DNA of 64,000 bases from Plecoglossus altivelis (lineage: Eukaryota; Chordata; Actinopteri; Osmeriformes; Plecoglossidae). A program made the translations under genes and the position numbers. The stretch is taken from assembly GCA_036571765.1 (NCBI GenBank), contig BROE01000016.1:12221838-12285837 (forward strand), written 5' to 3'. Within the stretch, counting starts at the first letter, position 1. Every line of letters begins with the position of its first letter. Below the pieces are notes generated by a model. That model saw only the letters and a list, made by a program, of their open reading frames with translations. It searched no databases and was not told the origin of the DNA. Shown piece after piece: positions 1 to 13,600 of the stretch.

Positions 1-2
1 TA

Positions 3-137
3 GAAAAACTTTCAACTCGTCTCATTTGCATAAGAGGAGCAGTGAGTGTGGAGCGTTCATTCTCAGAGAGGCCAGCACACTCGCTGAGAAGGCTAATTGA
101 TGAAATGATTGTAAGAAACTATGAATCACATAATTAG
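3..137 (+). mobile_element. Possible hAT-type transposase C-terminal remnant
   Basis: From base 3 one frame is open to a stop at 135-137. It reads a segment containing VSVERSFS followed by LRRLID. This resembles the hAT dimerisation region, where a V-x-x-ERSFS...L(R/K)R(I/L)K pattern is typical. The fragment is cut by the window edge and I see no terminal inverted repeat or target-site duplication. It could be chance or a domesticated ZMYM/ZBED-like gene end. The call rests on motif resemblance only. Confidence 0.28.
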
Positions 138-3100
138 TAAGAGTAAAACATGATCCCAGATCTCCCTTTTTCTAACAACAGATGGTATCCTGTGGTCATG
201 CTTGTATTCTGGTAGTACTCAGTCTCCACAACTCACGCATTTCATGCATATCATGAAGTACCTAATGTTGTAGCATAATACCAGCAGGATGACCACAACT
301 ACTCTATTATACTCATCTATTGACCCAGAGTGTTATAAATCAGGAGTCATATGGGAGGAATAAAGTTCAATCCATTGTCTCTGATGTCAGAAATTTGAAT
401 AGATTTAATAAATTGCTTTCTAATGGTCAAAGGTTACAACCTATTAATTCAAGCCTAATTTATATTTACAATCAAGGTATTAACATTCAGCAACGTGCTC
501 TATTTCCATTGTCTTTGGGATGGTAGCCTTGATATTCCCTTTGACAATTATTCTACATTTTTAATTTACTTAATGGACGCAATAGCAATTTGGAGAGTGG
601 AAATTAAAATGGTCAGTCAACTGATTTGATCTTTTTAATTTTAGTATGTGAAAATGTCGTTCATTAAATTGTTGGATTCCAGGTAATGAGCAGCCTAGAC
701 AAATAATGTCAAGTCCTGGGGCCCTCTTCATTCAGTTTGAAGGGGGCTGTGAAAGTTCAGAGGACAAGGACATTCGCCTGTGAGGACTATGTTGAGAAGG
801 TAACATCTGCAGAATATTGATGACCTACATCACACAGTAGGATTTCACTGTTGCACCATGGTAATACTACCATGCGCATAAGGCTTTTCCAGATCATCAA
901 GCTGCAGTATGGAGCGTAGCTCTCAGATTCTTCAACTGAAAGTTCTCCTTCCACATGGCATCTCTTAGTTAACACATATTCATCTTAATATACAAATAAC
1001 CTTACCTGCATCATATTTTGTCAAACAATTTAACAATAAGAACAACCCTGGGTACAATGGTAATACACTGAATAAGGACATGTATACCTGACACATCCCA
1101 TAATCAAGGTTTGATGCTGATATGAGATTATCATCTTATTATTACCTTCCATGCTATGGGTGCAGATACCATTTCATTTGACATGTACAATGATATGCTA
1201 TTCGTTCACCTGTTTGCTATGGAGCTGTAAAATATTAGTTCTTTTCTTCAGCACCTACTATCCATCGTTCTAATTTTCTCCATTGCAGTAAAGTTTTCAG
1301 GTAAGCTCTCCCTCATAGCACAGGAAGAGAGAAAAAACCCTCTCAGATTGCGACAATCTCCTGCCTTTAGAGAAAGAGAGGGAGAGGAATGCCTTTCCTT
1401 CCTCATTACACTGCTGTCATTTACTCTTCATCCTCGTACTCTTTAGTGGCATTAAGACGGGATGTAAATTTGACAGTTAACGCTGTTAGAAAATGGCTGG
1501 TTCAAGAAGGGCAGGAATTAGAGATGGGCATTAGGCACTGATAAGCTCCTTTCCTTCGCCGCGGCGGCTGCTTAACATTCATGGGAAAGTCATCATCAAA
1601 CAACGTTATCGCAGCTCTGTTGACGGCTGAGGAACATCATCACTATGATAATTTTTTTTTATAGCTGTGAGCCAAAAAAGCACTCTTTTATTTCAGTGGT
1701 TTGTTAATGAGATAGGAGCTTGTTGGTATGGGCAATGCAAACTTACCACTCTCCAGCGTTTGTTTGAGTCCCCCGGTGCCCCCCTTTCCTCCCAGCTCTC
1801 CTCCCCCTCCTCCTCCACGCTGTTTAATGTTGCAGGGGGACATTTTTATGTACTCCAATAGAAGTGCTCTGTGTACATTGCTGAAGGAGAGCCTTTATGT
1901 GTACCTTTACAGATCAGTTGTTCAAAGACGGAAAACATAGTGATATCAACAAACACCCGCTTCTAGTAGACCAGGAGCTGCCACATGTCAATCATCCACT
2001 GTGTCATTTGTAAGCTGGGTCCAACCGTAGGTAACACAGTATATCCATGTGGATTTTTATGACTGGCGGTAGGTTGATAAAGCTAATTGGTGACCCACAG
2101 CATTACCTTTCAAAATCAATGGTAAATATCCTTCTTAATGGAATAGGATGTCAGAACGTAAGGCTTCGATATGATTGTGCTGTCTTAAGCGATGACTATG
2201 GGGTTAGGGTTTCAGCTGGTTCCAGCATCCATTCAATGTACAATATTGTAAGAGACAATCTGACTGCTTTTCATGACTTAAGCAACTATGATGGCCTGCA
2301 TAACTGTACACGTCCTTAAAGACAGCTTGTGTTTAGACACTACAATGGCCGCTGCTTTGTCCTCCTTTATACATGATCCCCTAGTGGTCTGGAGAAGAGA
2401 TTTCCAATGACAGTAGAGCAATGCAGAAACTGTGTCAGCTGCCAACACAAAGCAGCTCTGTTTTGGATAGGGATGCATGCATACTGTGAACTGTAGATAC
2501 CAAATCAGATTTTGGATTTATTATTTAGCTTTTGTGAGTTGAGTGGTTTAACAGATTTGATTTTTTTAGATTCTTGCCAAGAAAGCCTACAAAGCATTTC
2601 CAACTTATTCTAATTAGTTTGCAAACTTTTGAAAATTAGTTTGAAAAAAAGTTTTTAAAAAAAAGCCTAAACACTCAATAGAATGCATGCATTGTCATTT
2701 CAGACATTACTAGTCTTTATATATTTAAACATTTAAAAGCCTTTTAATATAAAAGTGGGTATCCTTATTGATAACCACTGTGCTGTATAATATGTACAGT
2801 TTGTACTATACTGTAATTAAGCAAAAGTTGCAGTTTGTTGGTGAAAGCACTTTCTTTTGCTTTGAACTCCAAAGCTGTTTATTTCATCCATCCCTATAAG
2901 CTGTTCATTTTCATTACAAGCATCCGTGTGTGCTTGTGGTCCCCTTGTCCCAGGGCATGGGAGAAGAGCATCTTCACTCGGTTTTGGCATTTAGAGTATT
3001 TCCCATTCTGTTATTCAGAAACAAAAGGCATCTTTGTAAACAAATTGGTGTTTAGGCCTTACTGGCAGACACTCTAGGCAAATTTCATCAAGGTGTCTTT

Positions 3101-6100
3101 GAGAGCACTCATACCAAAATAACGTTCCTGCAGTTTTTTCTTCTTCTCCAAAAACAATATGCCATTAGCAATGACAGAAACTTTCACTGCATATAAATTC
3201 CTTCCAAAACCACTTCATGTACAGAGCTCCGATTCAAACTTACATTCTTTTTCAACATTTTTCAGATAAATTGACAGATGACTTGGCCACAGGTTCTGCA
3301 CTGACTTGTTAGGTTACTTTTTAAAACCAAAATTGTCCTCTGTCAGGTCACTCCCCTGTCCTAAATCATCTTTAATGAACATGGGTTTCACTTTAGAAAT
3401 GTCTGTGTTGGGTTTACCTTTGCTACCAAGTTTACTATTTTTAGTTTGATGAATGTCACAGACAAAAAAAAATCTTTATTGAATTACTCCTTTTCTTTCC
3501 TAAGTTTTAGTTACATTTTAGCCTATTACTAGGTAGTCATATTGTCAAAATCAGCAGTGCCTTTCATCCATCCTACATCCTGCTGTATTTGTGATCCCCC
3601 TACTCGTGCACTCTCTCCCTCTGTTACTCTCACTTTCATTGCATTGATGCTCATATTCTAGGGAATGAATAGATTAGTCTTACTAAAATAGCTGTTACTC
3701 AGATTTGAGGTCAACTGCAAATCCATTTGCAGAGAAAAAAACACAACTAACCTCACTTTTCTCTGCCAACCATAGTGACCCGCTTTTCAACAGTTTCTCA
3801 TCTTGTGGTACTAAGCCAGGGGCTTAGTGGCCCATTGATATGAGGTAATCTGTAACATTATTTATGCACTAATATATTTACACTTATTTTATTAGCCTAA
3901 AATAATCACCCCATAAAGTGAAAGCTTGTGTCTTCTGAAGTAAATGCCAACAGGACTGACAACAAACCATATGGAGAATGAGATTATCAGAATATTTTTT
4001 AAGTTTTATGCAAGTTTTCAACAAGTATTGTCTCTTTATTTCTACATGTGATGGAATCAATTCATATATGATATTAGTTTGATGTATTTGAAAGACACGT
4101 ACATGTTTTTACAATTGATATAATCGGTTAATCTTACACATCTGTTATAAGACTACAATGGGTAAAAGATGTTTTTTCAATGTTGTATTATGTCAATAAT
4201 AGTGCTAAAAGACTATCAATTAACATGATACCACCACTGAAGTTGTTTTAACGTGCACATGCAGGTTTGCAATAATTTGTAATTAGTAAGTATTACTTTT
4301 TAATGAAACTGATACTGTTTTATGAGTTATTAAGTGTACAGTTTCAACAGAAACAAATCCACTTATTCAGTACAATGAAAGTGGTCGCATGAAAGAAATA
4401 AAGTGAAGGAGCAAAGAGCATTGAAGCTAACGAAGTGTATTACACACATATTAAAGTCATTTTCACTTTGCCTCCCAGACCTGGCAAAAACCACTTTTAA
4501 GTTCTTATTGTACTCTAAGGTATGGCAGTTTTTTTCCTTGTTAACTTTGAAGTAAGCTCAAAAACGTATAGGTAGAGAGGGGATGGCATCAAATAATCAG
4601 CAACTTCAAAAAGCATGCTGCCACTTAACACTCCCAAAGCTAATGTCCTCGAGACATTCAGAATGGAAATTATTCAAACTCATTTAGTGGCAGCAAATTG
4701 GTCTAAGTTCAATCAGAAAACAGACTGACACTGAACAAGAAGTGCAGCCTAATTATACTTGTTTGTCAAATGAAAATTTCATTTGGGCAGAAATGAAACC
4801 TTGCAGCAACTTCTTTTAAGGTGAGCTCCTAGTTGTATTATCAGCTAAATGCAGTAAAATCCATAATCATATGGTGATAATGAAAATGGAGCCAATGTTA
4901 ACATTCAGGCTTCTATTGCCCCTGGCACATGGTGATAAAATTAAGTACCATAGTCCTCTGCAAGGCACGCTGACACCCGGGCTGGTCTTTAGCCTGTTAG
5001 ATGCGTTTTTGCATTTTAAAAACTTTATCAAAGCACTGTTGCAATGTGGAAAATGTCAATGTGAAATGCACTGAAGGCAAATTGGAATTTCATTAATTGT
5101 AAAATTATTGCTTTTGACTGATGTATTACTATGCTTGTTAAGAACTGGAGAGGGAAACGCTGGCCTGTCTGGTTGACAGTTGCCTCTTCTTCTTCCATGG
5201 CTTTTGCTAGTTAGAGATCTACTTTCCAACTAAAAATGGAATGTAAATAAGTGGCCAAAGTTAAGGGAAATGCAAGCATATCTGGTCTAGGTCACAATGT
5301 ATTACAGTATATTACAAAGATTCGTCGCCACATACAGGAAACAGTACTATGAGTTACATTATAGAACAAAACGCAAGTGACACAATAACAATGACCGACT
5401 TGATACAATGACATTTTGTCTCTGGGGTTAACAGACTTAATGGCAAATTCAACTGAGCAGTAAAACAATATGGTCAAACGGAATAAAGGGAATTAACCTA
5501 CTGTACAAGAGAGGGGCAATCTGACAGTTGATGTGGTGTAGATCCATATACTAGGATCGGTAGGGTTAAAGCTAGACTTAGCATAGGTCTCTAGACAACC
5601 ATTGTCTCCAAGAGTACTGAGCAGCAATTACTACAAGGCTTTAGCGATCCCGCTGTGTGCAGGCATCAGAGATAGCACTGAGTAGTGGTATCAACTGTCA
5701 AAGCCCTGCGCTCTCAGACCTTGTTTATTGATTTACCTGGTAATCCTCTGTGTGTCTATGCTGTCAATGATGGAGGAGAAAAGGGATGACTTGTCAGGCA
5801 GTCTATTGACAGCAACTGGAGAAATCATATTAGCTCATATATCTCTAAAGGGTTTGAAGAGCACATTTACCTTTATGGTTGCCTGAAATGGATGACCTCA
5901 GTTAAAGAGGCTAATTTTATGTCAACATGATTGTTCATAGACACCAATTCAAGGTTCATCTACGGTATTTGTTATGATGTGTTTCAATGTTATGCTTGCT
6001 ACCTGGGATTTGAAAACAGATAAACAATATAGAATAGACCTATAGAAAAAGCCCAACTTGACAGATTATCCTACCATATATATTGGTGCACAGTATATTT

Positions 6101-9100
6101 GACACGAGAAGGCACAAAGTACAGCACTTACTGCATGTGATTTCTAGATGTTTCTATTTAATGATTTTCTCATTTGGTATCAGTGACATTAGTGCAAATT
6201 ATGTCCTGCTGGTCAGCTGTAAAATATTTATTGTTATCAGTGGAATGTCTCCATTTAGTCATCAGTGACAGATAACTACTCGCTAAAATGAGTCGTTTTT
6301 ACTGACATTGGAGAATAATTTAAATGACACTGTTGTCACTCTTACCATCACACTGTTAATTGAATTTGTAATAATGTTTAAGGAAACCTATTTCACTACA
6401 CATATTCCCATCGCCCTGCATGATAAGCAAAGGCTTTACAGGTTTCACATCAGGCATGCTTTTCTACTGCAGAACTGCATTGGTGGTGGAACTCTGACCT
6501 CTTGTGTTCTATTGTGATAATGCTGCTCTTGCTGGTAATAGGACTGTATCAGGCATGGCATCTGACTCCTATTTGTATTCTCGAACAAAAAGGAAATACT
6601 AATATTTATTATTGCTGAGCTTAAATAATTGAATTTTGACTGGCCGTAGACATTACCAATACTCATCTTTCTCTACAAAAGGGACACCCATTTAAGAATC
6701 GATCACATTTACTATGAGGCCAACCTGCTACTATCCTAATGAAACAATTATCTCCGAGCAGACACGCGCAGGGCTAAAAATTAATAAATAAAACACGAAT
6801 TATCTGCTGGACAGCATGATTAATGTAGCCAAAGCCGACGTACCAATTGAGTGTCTTATCGTTTCCAAGTGACTTCAACCAAGCAGAGACAATAGATGAG
6901 AGTAAAATGATCTTAAATAGTAGTTTAAGATACTGGTTTGATAAGTCACTTGTCACAACAGATTTGATCAATGAAGCATGTATTCAGTTTATTGCCTATT
7001 TAGATACACAAGATTTGCTTAACTGGTTGTCAAAGTTATTCATGAATTATTTTCTGGCAATCTTTCAACATAATTGTAGTATTTATAATAATGGTGCTGC
7101 TTGATTTAACTTATAATGTATGACAGAACTACAAGTAAAGGTGGAGTTTGATAGAAGTTGGTCTCATTCTTTTTACCCTTCTCCAACATTATAATGGAGA
7201 ATGTTTTTTATAAACATCATGTATATGCATCAGCAATATAACCCTAGACACAAAGGCCATGTGACTGGGGCAGTACAGTTGTTTTTTCCACTGAATTTCT
7301 CATTCATATGGAGCTACAGTATATACAGTAATGTACATGATATTGCAATGATGGTAATCTGCGGTTACTTTGTAACCAAGTAAAAACATGAAGAAAAAAT
7401 TCACAATGAAAGCAGGTCGAATCTCCTGAGAAAATTGGGCAATTGAAATACAACCCTTCAAACACACACTTATCTTTATATGGCTTTTCCAATGACCACC
7501 TCAACCTCATGCCTAAAGCCTGCAAACTGCATTTTTTGTGGTCCCTTATGAGGACACTTGTCAATTGGGAGTGTCTGTTGAAGAGAATGACAGTGCTATT
7601 TTTCTCTTTACTAGTCAATGCAATGCTTGTTTAATAGTAATTGGAATCTTATCCTGCTGTTTGCTCATCATTTCCTGTGCGTAGTTATTCAGAACCTAAA
7701 CTCCATTTAAGTTTTTAATAACATTTTAGAATAGTTCCAATTCAGGTAAACAGAATCTGATTACCTTGATGGATTGAAAATGTATGTTTGGGTTTATTTG
7801 ATTTCTTTATTCAAGGCCTACAAATGGAGCTGCTTTATGGAGGCAAACAAAAGATCCCCTCAGTATTCCAACTGCATGTAGGAATATTAGAATAGTTTAA
7901 AGCTCTCCTGACATTGTGCTAACCCTCACCATATTCTGACACATGATAAAAGAATGACAGTGCAAATAAAATGTTGTTGCTGTACCAGTTGAAGACATAA
8001 ATAAACGACAATTTATGTTGTAGGAAAATAAATACAATATCTACAATATACAGTATAGTATAAGTGTGTAGATTCCTCTGTGCGGCCTGGTTCGAATGGA
8101 AATTAAAAAGCTACTCCACTCCAATGAGCCTAGATAGAACCGTTCTCTGATCGTTTTAGATTTCTCTCCATAGGCCTCCCATTGTGTTGGAGGACATGCT
8201 TTGCCCAAGTGATCGCCAACTGCTTACCAAATGAGGTTATAGTGTTTCCCTATCAACTGTAAATTTCAATAATTTGTTGGAAGAGCCTCTCACTGTCACT
8301 TTTTATCATATTATCAATGACGACTCAATTTTCCTCAGCCACTCCAAGTGGAGCACTGACCCCGACCCTATTATAGTCCTGTAATGAAGTGCAATGGACT
8401 GGTAATTGGTCCACATTATACAAGATCAGGTAACATTAGACTTATTTTCTTATCACAATGAGCCTGCTGGTGACTCTCAATGAGAAACCAAACACAGTCT
8501 CTTTCTTATGCAGGCTATCGTCCAAATAACATTTCAACTACTCCTCCTATTTAAGTTTTCCATTTCAAGATTGTCCTACACATCCTAAGGTTGCAACGTG
8601 TTTCTTGTTCCCATCCCTTCAAATACTCTCCCCAAACCACCTTATCATTGGTACAAATATGTGAGAGATCAGGCCAGGGATGAGGAAATGCAGTAAGTGA
8701 GCTGGGTAGATGACCATATGGCTGTAATGTGAGAAGTACAGTACAGATCCACTGGCCTTACCATGACAATGGCTACCTACAAACCTTTTTCCGGAAACTC
8801 CAGAAAATACATTGTCCAATTTTTCAAACATGAGGCCAGAACCGTAACAACACCAACATAGTTACATAACAAAGCAGACAACATTTTGAAATGGCCAAGT
8901 CACATACATGTTTACTGTGTGACCTGACAGCTCAAACTGTTCAGGGGGTCACACTAGCATGGTTCCTTTTGGACAAGAAACGTTGAATCAGAAGCAGGCA
9001 CAACAGTGCTCTAAAATGTCTGGAGGCCCGGTCTCTCTCTTTCTGAACTAAGTCTGGCACTGGTGGGGTCAGAGCCATGCGCTGAAAATACTCTGAGGAA

Positions 9101-9840
9101 TAAAAGACAGGATATTGGATAACAAGGTTAAAATATAGGAGCAAAATATTCTCTTATTAAACTCAGACTACAGGGATTTGGTTTGAGCCACTTAATAGAC
9201 AGTGGGTTTGAGAGAGCCCAAACAAAAGGTAAAGGTACGGTCATGCTTATGGTAGCTAATAGCCGAGTTAATGGAAATTAAGGGATTTTTTCCACAGGAA
9301 ATTGTGCTTAGAGACAGGTCAAGGGTCACTTTACTCTTCAAGAGGGTGTTTTAGATGTCAGGGGTAAGCATGTGTAAGAACTTTTAAAAAGTCATCCTAT
9401 TTTACAGGGATGTATTGTCAAAATAAAATAAAAACACCATCAGTTATTTAAGGCAATGAAAAAGTGCAAAATGGTTTCTTGGCACAAAGCAACATATTCA
9501 GAATTAGAATCTGAATCTGGATTACTGCCAAGTGAGTTTACACACACGAAATTCGATTTGGTTGGTTGGTTTATAACAATAGGCATAGTAAGCAGATTAA
9601 AACAAGTTTTAATTATAATGAACCATACTGTAAAATACTGTATAATGCTACAAATGTGTACAATGTGACATAAATTACAAAGATGTAGATCAACGAACTA
9701 CTGAATTCATTAGCCTCATAGTTTGTAACTGTAATGAAAGATGCACAATGACATTAGCTTGCAGAGCATACATATCAACATGGAATTAAATTTGCCATGG
9801 TTACATCAGACGGTTGGAATGATTGTATCTATGATGGGAT
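138..9840. other. Gene-poor intergenic region, no convincing exons
   Basis: The stretch is AT-rich and the open frames are short, unconserved in appearance and not flanked by matched splice sites. No tRNA, rRNA or complete transposon was recognised. Four patches (about 1260-1640, 4600-4900, 5640-5840 and 8100-8520) are less repetitive, with clustered transcription-factor-like words, and could be conserved non-coding elements. Without cross-species alignment this is only an impression. Confidence 0.6.
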
Positions 9841-9855
9841 GCTGCCCTCTGCTGG
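9841..9855 (-). promoter_or_regulatory. CTCF-like motif, minus orientation
   Basis: On the minus strand the 15 bases read CCAGCAGAGGGCAGC. This fits every position of the vertebrate CTCF core consensus CCASYAGRGGGCRSY. It lies about 830 bp upstream of the pik3ap1 start codon and points away from the gene. Occupancy cannot be judged from sequence. Some fish repeats carry similar words. Confidence 0.5.
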
Positions 9856-10138
9856 TTTTTTGAACTTTTGGCTGACACACTGTACATGTAGATGTGTTCA
9901 TGGAAACAGAGCACTGGAATCACCGTGAGGGGAATTGCTCCAAACAAACTGGACATCGGTACACATAAAATCCATAGTAAACTGTAGTGAACAAGTCACA
10001 AAGTTAATCGTGCTGCAGTATCTATCATCTTTCTCTTTGCATGTCATTTTGACTTTGAGAAGCATGCACACTGCATGGTTAACCTTGACTAACTTGTCTG
10101 CGGAAGTGAAAATACGAACAAGCATTATTAACAGGTGT

Positions 10139-10172
10139 GGGAATGTGTGCGTGTGTGTTTGTGTGTGTGAGC
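10139..10172 (+). repeat. Imperfect (GT)n microsatellite
   Basis: A short, interrupted GT-rich tract lies about 500 bp upstream of pik3ap1. It produces spurious open frames on both strands. Confidence 0.8.
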
Positions 10173-10440
10173 AGTGTAGTGTGTACTGTGCGGTGGTGAG
10201 GGTGTGGGAAAATACATTTTGTGATGATACCGTTTTTGTATGTTACTGTGTCCATATGACGCACCAACATGTCATAGCTTACTAGTGGAACTTCTTCAAA
10301 AGAGGACTCATTTGTGTTACAGAGAACTGTTAGAACTGAATCTCTTTCCTGTAATTCATTAAATTAAAGGTGGAATGTAATGCTTGATTGCATCTTTTAT
10401 TGTATAAAAGTGAAACAGCCATTGACACATTAATGCACTT

Positions 10441-10670
10441 GTTCACTTCCACTTCTGTTTGACCCTTTTTTCAGTTACAAACATTTCAGGAAGTGACGCC
10501 GAGCCACCTTGTATCAGGAAACCAACAAAAACTATTTATATTACAGAGCAAGTGGTGAAGCTGGACAGAAAGCAAGTATTTCAGTGCACATCGTCTAGAG
10601 CTGAGGAAACACGATCAGATGTTTGACTGATGTAGAAGACTTGATGCTCAAGCTTTTTTAATTTCATAAT
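10441..10670 (+). promoter_or_regulatory. pik3ap1: Putative pik3ap1 promoter and 5' UTR with two ETS-type sites
   Basis: This lies immediately upstream of the pik3ap1 ATG. CAGGAAGTG (10487-10495) and an inverted CACTTCC (10445-10451) are ETS/PU.1-type sites. An AT-rich TATA-like word (TATTTATAT, near 10533-10541) follows. The ETS sites suit a haematopoietic gene. The transcription start is not determined, and an upstream noncoding exon cannot be excluded. Confidence 0.4.
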
Positions 10671-13600
10671 ATGGAAGGAGTTGACTCATCCTCATTAGGT
10701 AAGAAGAGCATGAACACATTTGCTTAATTGTCAGACAAAAGTGTAAAAGTGGAACGAACAAACCATACTATTATCAGTCTCTTAACATACTGTGCGGATG
10801 AATCACTGATTATTTAATAATCAGGGCTTCGGAAAGTGTGTTTTTTTATTGACTGTCGGGAATTAAAAACATAACCTAACATAACCTATTTGAAATTTTT
10901 GAAAAAAAAGGTTAGAGGATTGTCTTAAACAAGGAAGCGTGTTTGAACTCTTCCTCTATTTGCAATCGGTCTTTAATGTACTTGTTTTATCCCAAAACCC
11001 CACAAAGCTTTTTCTGGTGTCAACGTCACCAGGTTTATTGATAACTGTCACAACGATTATTTAATCAATCAATTCAATTTAGCTTTGTGCAAAGTAAATA
11101 TTTGTGTAAACTTGAGAAGACAGAACAGAGCTGTGAATACTGTTGGTGGGGGGAGGGTGCTATTCACTAGCTGCACAGGGGTTACCTTGACATGATAAAA
11201 TACAGTCATGCGTTCAACCGAATTACCTTTACAAATTCCCACAGCAAGGCTCCCTAAATATTAATTTACGGATGTATTTCATATAGATAAAGAACAGTAA
11301 AGTCAACACTAATGTGCATCAGTGATGCCTCTGCAATCAGCTAATCTCAGTGTTAACATTTTGTGTATTTTAGAAGATCCTGACTCCCCCGCCAAATGTG
11401 AGCTATTGATTGTCCACACAGCTGAAGCTGAGGAATGGGCAACATATTTGCATAAAATTCTAAAATCATCGAAAAAGTTTCTGAAGAAGTCCATTGTCCT
11501 GTATACTGTGGGCTTGGCTGATCATCTACATGGATATAATTTTGAACAATTCCATGGCAGCAAATGCATTGTACCACTGTTAACATCAGCATTTCTGGAC
11601 CTTTTATGTGACCCTGAAGTCCTGGGGTCATTCCAGAAACTTCTTCGCCCTCCACACAGGGTAGTGGCTCTGTTGTGTGGTGTTTTAGAGGAAGATGTTT
11701 CCAGCTATAACTTTGAATATTGGTGGAGCTGGAGGAAACTCTATACTGAAGATGAACCAGCTCTCTACATATCCACTATTTCAGAAGCCATCAGTGACGG
11801 TATGTTTGTTAACTGCTGAGATTCAGACACTGTTTGTAGAGTAATTTTATCATTTGGGATAAGTAATTATCACTTATGCTAATATTGATAATAATATTAC
11901 AGCACAATAAACATTACTGCATGTTCTGAATGTTCCATAACTTTTAAAGGCAAAAGAGAAGAAGTGGACAATGAAGTTGAAGCCCTAGCCAACACAGTGA
12001 ATGAGATTACCCCAGTGACAGTGGTTGAGATCTCTGCCCAGGAGAACAAAGACAACATTATCTCAGAGACGCTCCAAAGTCAGACTAAGAGCAAAGTACA
12101 CTCTGACTGTCTCACTGTCCAGCCAAACAGAGTACTTTGTGGGGTAAGAGGGGCTTTGGTTAAGAATTAAGTGGATTCTGAAACTACTATTCCCTGCATA
12201 TTTGATCGTGTTTTGTGTCTTCTTAAAGGACGAGGTTACTCTGTACATCATCTTGACCAATAAATTGGGCTGCCAGTCAAAAATAGAAGTTGAGTTTTCA
12301 TCTAATGGCACAGATACTTTAAGGATACCAGGGATTCAAGAAAATGAGTACACAGTCAGTGTTTCTTCACCTGGTAAGCATAAAACTGTACGCCACATAC
12401 TGTTGTAAAAGATAGTTCACAATAATAGCCCACCGTTTCACTATCACAGTGTAGTGCTACAGTAACACATCAATCAGCATGTGTACTGCCGTAAGTGTGC
12501 ATTAAATAAGACAAGCTTGATTTTTTTTTTAGATATGCCAGCTGGAGAGGTGTCACTAACTATGTACATTGATGAGTCATCAATCAGTTTGAGCCCTGTA
12601 ACATACTATACAAGAATGGGAGAAATAAGTCGTTTTCTGGAAAACGCCTCTGCTCCCATGGATTTCATGTGCCAAGTGAGAATTGAGACAGTCAAAGAGT
12701 GAATTATTTTCCTGGCATACCACTTGAAATATGTTTTGGAGCTGCTGTCTCACAAACACAGCCATGGGTGTTCTCTTTCTTTGCCAGGCTTTCAACATCA
12801 CGTCTAAAGAAACAGAAACACTTGACACTTTGCTGACAGACTCAGTGAAAAGCAGGATGCCTGCAAATGGACTTGAGCTGTTTGGAATTAAACAGATTGA
12901 AGAAAATAACATGGCTGCATGTAAGCATTGCCTTTTACAACAGTGTGTGTGTGTGTGTGTGTGTGGGGGGGGGGTTCTTCCCACCATGCTGACAATAGAC
13001 ATTGGTATTCAAATTATAATAGGTTATTATTATTACATTATGTTCTAATGCGTTTTGACTTTCAGATCAGAGGAACGAGGAGCTACCCACTCTTCTCCAC
13101 TTTGCGGCAAAGTACGGTCTGAAAAAGCTGACAACAATTCTGTTGCAGTGTCCTGGAGCCTTGCAGGCTTACAGTGTGATGAACAAACATGGAGACTACC
13201 CAAACACACTGGCAGAGAGGAGTGGGTTCTCTGATCTAAGGCAGTTCATGGATGAATTTGTAGTAAGTCTGTTATTAACATGAGTTTATACCTGTCAGCA
13301 GTGCTGATGTTTGCTGTTTCGTAAAAATTAAAAATAAAACACTGTTCTTGATAAGTTTGGTCATGGAAGTTTAGGATCAAACAGAAGTATTCTGTACCAA
13401 GTATGTTGAAAGCTTTAACTGGAATTAATTTCTTTATCTTTCACCAATCTTTTAGGAAACATCTGACATGCTTACTTCCCACATTAGAGACTCCATGGCA
13501 GATGAGAAGGATGGGGATGTGTGTAAGTCCATGTCAGACAACATCCTGAAGTATTCCTTGAACCCAGGTTGCAGCGATGACATTTATGAGTCAATGATAA

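Noticed and set aside
7304..7618. 104-codon minus-strand frame
   Set aside because: No family resemblance, and it overlaps plus-strand frames in a gene-poor AT-rich region.
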